Source: Aotearoamyces nothofagi (Eukaryota; Ascomycota; Leotiomycetes; Leotiales; Tympanidaceae). From it: a DNA stretch of 64,000 bases. The DNA lies in the NCBI GenBank assembly GCA_015345905.1, contig JADDTR010000023.1:186001-250000 (forward strand). The letters run 5' to 3'. Below the pieces are notes generated by a model that saw nothing but the letters and a program-made list of their open reading frames with translations, was not told the DNA's origin and did no database searches. Numbering within the stretch: the stretch's first letter is position 1; each line of letters opens with the position of its first letter. The position numbers and the translations under genes are program-made. Below, one piece after another: positions 11,380 through 19,742 of this stretch.

Positions 11380-12110
11380 ATACTAAGTAAGCCTTTCTAT
11401 TCTTAAAACCCAAGAATTATAACCCTTTTACTACTCTTTAACATCTATCTCTTTTCTAACAACTCTATCAACTCTATTATAAAATCTCTATACAATAGAC
11501 CTTACTATCTATAACAGCCAATAGTAATATACTAAATAAGACCTCTACTTCTTCTTTATCATCTATCAACCTTCTCTCTTCAATATCTTTCAATTCCAAC
11601 AATCTAATTATATCTACTATAAAATCCTTACTATTAAATCAACTCCTCCTTTATTATCTATCAATCTCCTCTCTTCAACATCTTCCAATTCCAACAATCC
11701 AATTATATCTACTATAAAATCCTTACTATTAAATCAACTCCTCCTTTATCATCTATCAACCTCCTCTCTTTAACATCTTTCAATTCCAACAATCCAATTA
11801 TCTCTATTATAAAATTCTTACTATAGAATCAACTCCCTCTTTATTATCTATCAACCTCCTCAATTCAACATCTTCCAATTCCAACAATCCAACTATCTCT
11901 ACTATAAAATCCTTTACTACTATTAAACTAGTTCTAATCTATCTAACAATCTATCTATTTCTAATTTTATAGATATTAAAATTTCTATAGGTTTTCTTCT
12001 TGAATCTTTATAGAATTTATAAGATTGTTATAGATCTTTGATAAGAGGTTTTAAGATCTGTTGATATATATACTCTCTTATTATATATATTGAAATCCAA
12101 AGACCAACAT
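11380..12110. repeat. AT-rich region with a 95-bp tandem repeat
   Basis: The sequence is strongly T/C-biased on the + strand and has no coding frame. From about 11546 to 11925 it holds four copies of a unit repeating every 95 bases (the TTTAT(C/T)ATCTATCAA core recurs at 11555, 11650, 11745 and 11840). Two shorter related segments sit near 11367 and 11515 (CAATATACTAAGTAAG-type). The edge near 12110, read on the - strand, begins TGTTGGTCTTTGG and then a TATATA-rich stretch, as some fungal LTRs do. I find no matching end or target duplication, so origin in an old LTR element is only a guess. Confidence 0.6.
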
Positions 12111-12398
12111 CAATCAATTAATAGAAGCAATATCTTAGACAACAGTAGCAAAAGCTACCTTAAGTATAATGTTATTAATACTACAGCCCTCTCTCGACAC
12201 GAGTGTCGGAATTAAGATAAGATACATTACCAGTCTTCTTTCCGGGCTATCCCATCCTATACTATAGCAGTAAGTGCAGTCTTTTATAGACCTCTAAAAA
12301 CGACAGCATGTTTATCGCTGTGTTTGGCATTGCCTCCAAAATATATCATCCATCAGCCCTCGATCCTATATTCCCTGACCTTCTCCTTCAAGTCCTCC
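12111..12398. other. spacer without a recognised gene
   Basis: About 290 bases between the AT-rich repeat and the stop of the cytochrome b561 gene. I see no gene, RNA or clear repeat. A small perfect hairpin, CGACACGAGTGTCG, lies near 12196. Confidence 0.5.
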
Positions 12399-13313
12399 TT
12401 ACTCTATCTTCTGCATTCCATCTACAGTCACCACCCTCTCCACTGTACCCCCCGCTTGCCCCATCTCCGCCTCCGCCTGCCCCACTACCGCATCGCCAAC
12501 TTTCCCCTCCCCCTTACTCCCGCTACCAAAAACCGCCAGCACAGCCAGCACAATGTACACGACCCCAATCACGCCCGCAAGGACGCCATACGCCTTCTCG
12601 CCACGGACGCTATTTTCGGCGAGTTCCAAGCCGAGACCACCATCGATGATGGCGAGGATGAGCAGGATGCGTCCGAGCCAGACGTGGGATTGGTGGAGAA
12701 CGCCGTTGGGTTTGCCGGCTTTGTGGAGCTGGTGGTGGTAGGCGCCGAGAACGGGTTGCAGGAGGAAGAGGGCGACGATGATGGTGCCGAGGATGGCGTG
12801 ACCGAGGGAGTCGTTGTAGACCTGGAGCGAGTTAGCATGGCGGGTTTGTGGTTCTTGGCTGTGCAGTTGTAGGCATGAGGTCGACGAGAGATGGCGTGAA
12901 TAGGGCAGGGAAGGCAAAGAACGCCCGCAAACAGTCACCCACGCTCTGGAAAAAAAGACTCAGAAGTATCAAACACAAAAACACACCTCGGCATGCGTAA
13001 TCGCAACCCAAACCCCCACCCCAAACCCCGCCAGCAACAACGCCAACCCCAACATCTGACAAACCACATGAATCCGAAGCAGCGTCCGCGGACTGCAGAA
13101 GCGAAACGGCAGGTTCCACGCCATGGCGCCGAGAGGGAGAACCAGCAGCACTGCCACGCCCATGACGATGCCGTGGACTTTGTCCGACATGTGCCTTTCG
13201 GCCTTGGGGTATTTGCGGGGATGATGAGGCGGCGAGTCGGTGGCGGATGCCAGGGCGAGGAGGAGGTAGGCTGTGAGTATGGATGGGATGTTTGGGCGGA
13301 TGGAGGGAGGCAT
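12399..13313 (-). CDS. cytochrome b561-domain membrane protein (possible ferric or transmembrane reductase)
   Basis: Exon 1 (13313-12987) and exon 2 (12821-12399) are joined by a 165-nt GT-AG intron in phase 0, giving 249 residues. There is an N-terminal signal peptide and about five hydrophobic spans. Conserved histidines appear as VHGIVMG, RIHVVCQ, LGHAILGT, YHHQLHK and HQSHVWLGR, the pattern of cytochrome b561 domains that ligate two hemes. No DOMON domain is present. Such proteins pass electrons across membranes, and some reduce ferric iron. It lies about 3.3 kb from FTR1, and two SreA-type motifs lie in the spacer upstream of it, which suggests but does not prove a part in iron uptake. 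Confidence 0.8.
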
Positions 13314-13325
13314 TGTGGAGGATGA

Positions 13326-13530
13326 TGGTATAGATGATGGTTTAGATGATATTCCAAAGGATGATAGTTTAGATGATATTCCAAAGGATGATAGTTTAGA
13401 TGATATTCCAAAGGATGATAGTTAAGGATAATATCCCAAAGGATGATATCCAAAAAGATGATATTCCAAAGGATGATAGTTCAGAGAATGATATCCCACA
13501 GAATGATATTCCACAGGATAATCTTCCAAG
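13326..13530. repeat. 27-bp minisatellite upstream of the cytochrome b561 gene
   Basis: Perfect and then decaying copies of a 27-base unit containing GATGATAGTTTAG and GATATTCCAAAG; ATTCCAAAG recurs at 13351, 13378 and 13405, with diverged copies on to about 13530. The unit is nine codons long, so repetitive frames stay open on both strands. It begins only 13 bases from the start codon of the cytochrome b561 gene, so it lies in its leader or promoter. Confidence 0.85.
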
Positions 13531-14112
13531 CAGCAACAGATCCCAATTGAACAGGAGCAGAACCGAGAAAACGGAGCAGATGATGATACAGGAGACGAGT
13601 GATTTCCAGCGGCCGTAGCGCACACCGAGATCGCACAGCAGGACGGAGAGGCGGGCAGGGCGATGGATGATATATCACATCTCGGCTCGAGTACAGGAGT
13701 CGGGAAGTACAGAGGGCCAGCTCGCATACCCACAGCAAGGCGTCCGTCACCCCCCAGCGCCGACCAGGACGCCGGCACCGCAAAAGCCGTGCTCCAGCCC
13801 CTATACTATACGACGCGGACCCAGCCAGAGTCGTCACCGGGGGCCTCTGCGTCCCGAGAGAGGCGGTACGGTGGTAGAGGTAGCAGATGGTAGCTAGCAG
13901 ACATGGCAGCGGATGGCATGTGAGCCAGGCCAGACCAGACCAAGGCCACCCTCCCAACCGCCGCGTATCGAGATGGAACCACCCACGACAGAAGTCGAGG
14001 CCGGTTCGAGATATCTTGGCAAGCCTGGGCGAGCGACGAGTCGGGCACGTCGTATTACATATTCCCAGCCCGAGACGGCCTTTCTCGCCCGCCCACGCCA
14101 GGAAACGAGATG

Positions 14113-14400
14113 ATCCCCGTCTCGAGTTGACGACGCCGCCCATCCCACCAGGTGCGAGCCCTACAAGACTTGACGACGCCGTCCATCCCGCCAGGTACGT
14201 ACGAGCCCTACAAGACTTGACGACGCCGTCCATCCCGCCAGGTACGTACGAGCCCTACAAGACTTGACGACGCCGTCCATCCCGCCAGGTACGAGCCCTA
14301 CTAAGACTTGACGACGGCGTCCATCCCGCCAGGTACGTACGAGCCCTACTAAGACTTGACGACGCCGTCCATCCCGCCAGGTACGAACGAGCCCTACAAG
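14113..14400. repeat. 47-bp tandem repeat
   Basis: About five to six copies of a GC-rich unit containing CTTGACGACGCCGTCCATCC and CCAGGTACGTACGAGCCC. The start of TTGACGACG falls at 14170, 14217, 14264, 14308 and 14356, so the period is mostly 47, with one copy shortened to 44 by loss of an ACGT step. A poly-A run follows at 14403. No gene is involved. Confidence 0.88.
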
Positions 14401-14451
14401 AGCAAAAAAAAAAAAAAAGCAAGGCCCCCCTCAGCACTCGCCGCCGAGCCG

Positions 14452-14460
14452 ATCAGATAA
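14452..14460 (+). promoter_or_regulatory. SreA/Sre1-type GATA site (ATCAGATAA)
   Basis: An exact match to ATCWGATAA, the site described for the iron-responsive GATA repressors SreA (Aspergillus) and Sre1 (Histoplasma); with the preceding G it also fits the ten-base (G/A)ATC(T/A)GATAA form. It lies about 1.1 kb upstream of the cytochrome b561 start. Function is inferred from motif and gene context. Confidence 0.55.
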
Positions 14461-14876
14461 GAAACCCGACCGCGACCAGGCCGGGAGCAGGGGAAGGATC
14501 GTCTGCTGGCAGCTCTGATCCCGAGGCGTGGCCCCGGCGAGGCGAGGGGACTTCGTATAAGGGATAGCTAGCTAGCGATGGGGGAGGGGGGAGACGAGGC
14601 GGAGCGCCGGGTGCTGGCCGGCCTCTCGTGTTGGTGCGGGTGCCGGTGCGGGTGGGGCGTCTGGCGGGGCGGGAGAGAGGTGATGGTGCTGGCCTGGAGT
14701 GGGAGTGGGAGTGGGTGTGGGTGTCGGGGTGGTTTGTGGTGGTGGTGATGGTGAGTGTAGACAGACAGACAGACAGACAGACATTATATTATATTATATT
14801 ATATTGTCCGCGAATGTATCCGGGGCCATGCCTCTGCCTCTGCCTCAGGTATACGCCCATCCATCACATGTCCAAC

Positions 14877-14935
14877 CCAATCCAATCCAATCCCACCCAA
14901 TCCCACCAATCCAACCCAATCCAACCCAACCCAAT
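14877..14935 (+). promoter_or_regulatory. cluster of seven CCAAT boxes
   Basis: CCAAT occurs at 14877, 14882, 14887, 14897, 14906, 14916 and 14931. CCAAT is bound by the fungal CBC complex, which recruits HapX under iron starvation. The cluster sits between two SreA-type motifs. It may also be a by-product of a simple CCCAAT/CCAAC repeat, so a regulatory role is only possible. Confidence 0.3.
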
Positions 14936-15321
14936 CCAGTCCCATCCCATCCCATCCCACCCTATACAGTACCATACTCCAAACACAAGCATCAGCAATC
15001 TATTCTTGGGGGTCCCCCCCAAACCCCCAAGGTCGCTTCGCTCTATAGCAAGAAAAAAAGAAAAAAGAAAAAGCCTATCTCGCCTCTCCTCCCCTCTCCT
15101 CTCCTCTCCTCCCCTTCCATTCCCTACAATACAATACAATATATATTCTAAAAGCACCCATAAACAACCCCCCCCTCCCCCTCCCACACCGCCGCCGCAA
15201 AAAAAAAAGAACCCCACTCCTGCTCGTGTATCGCGCCGACAACGGCTCCGGCGTCTGGTGGTCCGTCCAGGGGGGGGGGTGTGTGCAGCCATATCGACCG
15301 GCCCCCCCCTCTCGTGCCGCC

Positions 15322-15330
15322 ATCTGATAA
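15322..15330 (+). promoter_or_regulatory. SreA/Sre1-type GATA site (ATCTGATAA)
   Basis: Second exact ATCWGATAA match, in the spacer between the cytochrome b561 start and the FTR1 stop, about 2 kb from the former. The nine-base core matches; the base before it is C rather than a purine. Role inferred. Confidence 0.45.
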
Positions 15331-15857
15331 GACACCTGCCCGCATACCCGCACCCTTCTGGCCTGGGAGATATATACACACACCGAGCTAAAGAAAGAAA
15401 GAAAGAAAGAAAGCTTATCTCGCGCTGTTAGTCACCGTGCTAGTCTAGTCTAGTGTACTGTCTACTGTCTACCCACACACCGACCCACCCATACCCACAC
15501 CGACCCAACTAAAGCTTAACTCAAGCTTAACTGTAACTCGCGCGGCACCTTCCCTTCCCATCACCTCCCCTCCCCTCCCCAAGCCAGCAGGCTGAGATGC
15601 CGGGATACGAGAGACGCGTCGTACGTTTTATTCACTCCTCTCTTCCCTCCCCTCCTCTCTCCCCTCCCCCTCCCCTCCCCCTCCCCTTCCCCCTACCCAA
15701 CCCTACCCTACTATACCCCCCGGTCATCGGCCCAGCCGCAGCAGAGCGCAGCAGAGCAGAGCAGAGGAACACGTCCTACCTTTTGCCTACCTTTTGCCTG
15801 CGGTGTGCGAGCGAGAGCGAGCGAGCGAGAGAGAGAGAGAATACAGTTACTGGCTAT

Positions 15858-15929
15858 GGGAGGGTCAGGGAGGGTCAGGGAGGGTCAGGGAGGAGGGAGG
15901 TCAGGGAGGGTCAGGGAGGGTCAGGGAGG
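15858..15929 (+). repeat. GGGTCAGGGA tandem repeat with G-quadruplex potential
   Basis: About a dozen GGG runs are separated by only one to three bases (A or TCA), as in GGGAGGGTCAGGGAGGG. This is a dense intramolecular G-quadruplex motif on the + strand. Confidence 0.8.
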
Positions 15930-16632
15930 TCAGCTTTGGGAAAGCACAGACAGCACAGACAGCACAGACAGCACGAAGGGCGTACAGGAACACCATCAGT
16001 AAGTAAGTAAGTACACTGCACCGCACCGCACCGCACCTCAAGCCAGCAGAAGCCCCGTCCCGTCTCGTCCCGTCTCGTCTCGTCTCGTCTCGTCTAGTGT
16101 AGTCTAGATGACCTCGGCCTTGCCTTGCCTTGTCTTGTCTCTCATCTCTCCTCATCTCCTCATCTCTCTCTCTCTCTCTCTATCTCGCGCTTCCGTGTCG
16201 GGACTGGCCTCCCCGGCCGCTTTCGAGAATAGAGGGATAGAGGGTAGGAGAGAAAAGGGTACCTGGGGCAGTGAAGTCGTCGCTCATGATTCATCGCTCA
16301 TGATTCATCGCCGTCTACACTGTGCCTTGCTAGGCGTGCCCGCTGCTACACCAAGTATTATCGTATCGGTATTTGCATTGCTCTTGCTACTTCATTTGCA
16401 TCTAATGTGCCTATCGCTTCGTCATGTGAGCGACACCCTCTCCCTCCAATATCACATCACCCCCAAATCCCCCCTACTATCCCGTATCCCAATTCTCTGC
16501 TAGATCTTGCGGCTCTCCACCTGTTCCGTATCCCAATTCTCCACTAGATCTTGCGGCTCTCTTACCTGTCCCGTATCCCGCTTCCCGGTTACCTGCTCCT
16601 CTCCCTTTTAGACTTTGCTTCGCCGGTCCTTC

Positions 16633-17757
16633 TCATTCTCTCCCCGCCTCGGCGCCCTCGACAACCCCCGTGGCCAGGTGCGCTTGGCCCTGGCGAATGA
16701 TCTCGGCAGCATTCTCCGCCGAGACGGCCTGCTTCCGCTTCACGTAGACCTTGAGTCCGGGAACCTTGAGCATAAAGGCCACAATCGGCTTCTTCAGCGG
16801 CAGCGTTCCATGGCGCTCCTCGTAGAGCATGCACGCGACGGCGAGCATGATGGCGATCCAGTACACGTTGTACGAGATCACCGAGCCATACGTGGCCGAG
16901 TTCTGCCAGCCCAGGAGCGCCTGGAAGACATCCCACCCGTTGTCGACCTCTGGGTTGCAGCAGTTGACATGCCAGACGCTCTGCCTGATGTTGTACGACC
17001 CTGGTCCGTCGCCTGCCTCGGCGACATCGCCGCCAACCTTGACAGAGAAGGCGTGGAACTGCAAGCTCCAGACGGCCCTGGAAAACATGCCTGCCGCGAT
17101 CAGATACAGCACGCTGGTAGAGGCAATCAGGAAGATCTGGATCGACATGACGTTTCCGCCGCGGTAGATGAGGTATCCGACGAGGAGACCTGCCAGCAAG
17201 CCGGTCACGACGGGCAGCGGGAACGACGTCGCCGGGAGTCCCAGCGACACGCCGCCCACAAACACGACAGCCTCGACTCCCTCGCGGAGCGTTGTGATAA
17301 AGGGCAGGAGGAACATGACGTACCGCCTGCCAAAGGAGCCGAGCCATGACTTGGCGCTGTGGTGCTTGGACCTGTCGACCAGAGACTGTGCAATCTTGAC
17401 CTTCCACTTCTCCTTTGTCTTGTTGATGCGCAGCAGGGTCAGGCCCATGACGGTAATGATGAGGGTGGCAACGAGGTAGAAGATGCCCTCCCAGAGATCC
17501 TCAGACTTGGACCAGATATCCCTCCCCAGCCCGTAGAAGACGCCGATGAAGGCGCCGCCGATGACCAGGCAGATGGCAATGCCGGCCATGGAGCCCGCCC
17601 ACACCTGGCGCACCAGGCGCTTGTAGATCTTCTGGTCCTGGTCGGGCTGGCCCAGGCACTGCTTCAGGAAGGACAGCAGCACCGAGACGATGATGACCGC
17701 CTCGAGGCATTCTCGAAAGACGATGAAGAAGACCTGCACGGCAAACACAGACGGCAT
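16633..17757 (-). CDS. FTR1: high-affinity iron permease Ftr1
   Basis: A single-exon protein of 374 residues with seven predicted membrane helices and no cleaved signal. Both REXXE iron-binding motifs of the Ftr1/OFeT family are intact: RECLE near residue 15 and REGVE near residue 158. The extracellular loop has the family's Asp/Gly-rich segment, and the C-terminal tail is Lys/Ala/Glu-rich. In the plasma membrane Ftr1 works with a Fet3 ferroxidase: Fet3 oxidises ferrous iron and Ftr1 imports the ferric product. The FET3 gene is divergent, about 2 kb away, the usual arrangement for co-regulation. The start at MPSVFAVQVFF matches the family N-terminus. Confidence 0.95.
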   Translation of the reverse strand: MPSVFAVQVFFIVFRECLEAVIIVSVLLSFLKQCLGQPDQDQKIYKRLVRQVWAGSMAGIAICLVIGGAFIGVFYGLGRDIWSKSEDLWEGIFYLVATLIITVMGLTLLRINKTKEKWKVKIAQSLVDRSKHHSAKSWLGSFGRRYVMFLLPFITTLREGVEAVVFVGGVSLGLPATSFPLPVVTGLLAGLLVGYLIYRGGNVMSIQIFLIASTSVLYLIAAGMFSRAVWSLQFHAFSVKVGGDVAEAGDGPGSYNIRQSVWHVNCCNPEVDNGWDVFQALLGWQNSATYGSVISYNVYWIAIMLAVACMLYEERHGTLPLKKPIVAFMLKVPGLKVYVKRKQAVSAENAAEIIRQGQAHLATGVVEGAEAGRE

Positions 17758-19742
17758 GGCGCTGTCGATGGCGGTTGGTTGGAGGGGGGAGGCACGGGAA
17801 GCGCTGGCTATGTCGAGATGGCAAACATCGACGTAGGAGACAGGAGGCAGGATGGATGGAGGAGCAGAGTAGAGTAGAGCAGAGGAGAGCAGAGTAGAGC
17901 AGAGCAGAGCAGAGCAGAGGAGAGCAGAGCACGCACAAGACTAAATATTGAGAGGACCCGCGAGCAGTGGTGGCTTGACTAGGGTAGGATAGGTAGGTTA
18001 GGCTGATTAGGTAGATTAGGTAGGCAGGTAGGCAGGCAGGCACTGTACTATACTATACTTACTAGACCACACTGTATACTGTACTGCCTAGGCAAGGTAG
18101 GACCGCAGGCCTTTGCTGCCCTGCCTGCCTCTTGCTGCCCTGTCCTGCCCTGCACTGGCCTGGCTTGGCTTGGCCTGTCACCCCAGCCTCTTGCGCCCAT
18201 GCTGGCTGGCTGGCTGGTGACAGCTGCCCGGCATAGAGGTACAGCAGTCCCCAGGGCAACACGGCCAGCAGGGAAAGTAGACACTGCACCGCACCGCACT
18301 GCACTGCACCTAGCTCGCAGCCTGGAATACGCTACAGACGCTATCGACGCTACCGTAATAGCCACCGGAGCCACCGTAGCCACTACTACTCCGGACAGCC
18401 ACTACTGTGCAGCCGGCTAGAGAGCCCACCCCACCATGCCAGCAGGCCCCCCCCCCAGACAAGACACGACACGATACGATGACTGCCGGCCATGAGCTGT
18501 GTGCGAGAGCAGACCCGACACTTAGCTGAAAGCTTGGTAGGCACTGTGGGCGCCGTGGGCACCGTGGGTGTGCCTGGATGTCCCCTACACATGCCCTATG
18601 CATCCCTAGACGTGCCTAACAGACACCCTGTACATCCCTATACATCCCTAACAAACACCCTACACGCGCACCCTCCACAGCGACCCTCGTACCCACCACC
18701 CGTATCCTACAGTGGCTCTCTCTGTCTGTCTGTATTGTACCTCCGCTGGCCCTGACAGCACCGTACAGGCCCGCCCGCCTGCACAGCGAGCGTCCGCCCC
18801 GGCCAGCCAGCCCACGCCCTGGGTTCGGGGTTCGCAGTCCGGGCGTCGCGCCGTGAGCTGCCTAGTGCGCGGCAGGTCTTGCTGCGCGCAGCTCTTCAGC
18901 AGTCCGGGATCGTCCAGCAGCTATGCTCTGCTGCCCTGCCCTGCCCTGCCCTGCCCTGCCCTGCTCCTCACCGCCCTGCTGCTTGCCCTTGCCGCTCCTG
19001 CCTGGGGTTTGTATGTTATCTGATCATCCGATAGTCCCACAGCCCACGGCCCCACCGCGAATCCACAATCCGATAATCACCGCTGGTAGGGGTTGGGGGT
19101 CGGCCGCGCGAAACCCTAAACTGTATATTCTCGCCGTGGGCGCTGGACGCTGGGCGCTGGATGGATGCTGCGCGCTGCTGGCGCCGTGGCGTCCTGTCCT
19201 GTCTGCCACCGTGTGCTGGCTGGCTGGCTGGCTGGATGGGGATGGAGTTCGGGGGATGCAGAGTAACATGGACCGCCCGACCCTCTTTTCCCTCTTCTCC
19301 CTCCCCCGTGCGCGCGCTGTCTGCCTTGGGCTGGCTCTGGCCTTGCAAAGCCCTGCCTCTGACTCCGGCTCCGGCTCTGCTCTGCTCTCTGCTCTCTGCT
19401 CTCTGCTCTGCTCTGCTCTGCGCGCACCGCCCGCTTCGTACAGTAGTGTAGTACGGCGGAGATGGCTGGTGCGTGTTGAAGCCGAGGGGAACAAGCTTCT
19501 TGGCCTTCTCCTCTGATCGATCTTGAACTTAATCCATTCGTTCGTTCATATATTCATATACATCTATATATATATGTACATAACTTCCTCACCTGGCCCT
19601 CCAGCACCGCCACCATCCAGCAGTCCCCAGACGAGGCCAGATTCCAGAGCCAGGCCTGCCAGAGGCGTTGATCGGAGAGTTTGCGTATATTTCCCACCGC
19701 CTGCCGCCTTCGTCTGGTCGGAAGCATACTGCCTCGTCAGAG
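17758..19742. promoter_or_regulatory. divergent FTR1-FET3 intergenic region with microsatellites
   Basis: About 2 kb between the start codons of FTR1 and FET3, with no credible gene. It holds AGAGC/AGCAG repeats (17860-17935), (TGCC)n and GGCT runs, a CTGCCCTGCC array (18925-18965), GGCTGGCT runs and an ATATATAT tract near 19568. One SreA-type site lies at 19016-19024. As the shared upstream region of a divergent iron-uptake pair it should carry their promoters. The repeats may be recent and unrelated to control. Confidence 0.65.
19016..19024 (-). promoter_or_regulatory. SreA/Sre1-type GATA site in the FTR1-FET3 promoter
   Basis: TTATCTGAT on the + strand is ATCAGATAA on the - strand; with the next base it gives GATCAGATAA, the full ten-base Sre1 form. 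It lies about 0.7 kb before the FET3 ATG and 1.26 kb before the FTR1 ATG. This is where an iron-sufficiency repressor would be expected to act; binding is inferred. Confidence 0.6.

Larger units (their letters stand above)
14563..16600. repeat. long simple-repeat-rich spacer downstream of FTR1
   Basis: No gene is recognisable in this stretch. It is a chain of microsatellites: GGTGCGGGTGCCGGTGCGGG and GAGTGGGAGTGGGTGTGG arrays, (ACAG)n near 14760, TATTATATTATAT near 14784, CCAAT/CCCA runs at 14876-14940, CCCATCCCATCCC, (AAAG)n near 15390, pyrimidine tracts, GGGTCAGGGA repeats at 15858-15929, CACAGACAG repeats near 15945 and CGTCTCGTCT repeats near 16060. Many open frames cross it but all have low-complexity translations. 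It separates the FTR1 3' end from the cytochrome b561 5' end. Confidence 0.8.

Noticed and set aside
12000-12110. LTR end (TGTTGG on the - strand)
   Set aside because: No partner end, target duplication or internal domains were found, so it is kept only as a remark under the AT-rich repeat.
13481-14267. Overlapping long frames on both strands
   Set aside because: They cross tandem repeats and GC-rich low complexity, with no domain or codon signal; not genes.
14113-14400. CRISPR-like array
   Set aside because: The units are continuous 47-base tandem repeats without unique spacers, in a eukaryotic genome.
14628-15431. 267-codon + frame and antisense partners
   Set aside because: Translation is made of microsatellite-derived runs (Ser-Asn-Pro, Gly-Val, Lys). 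No gene.
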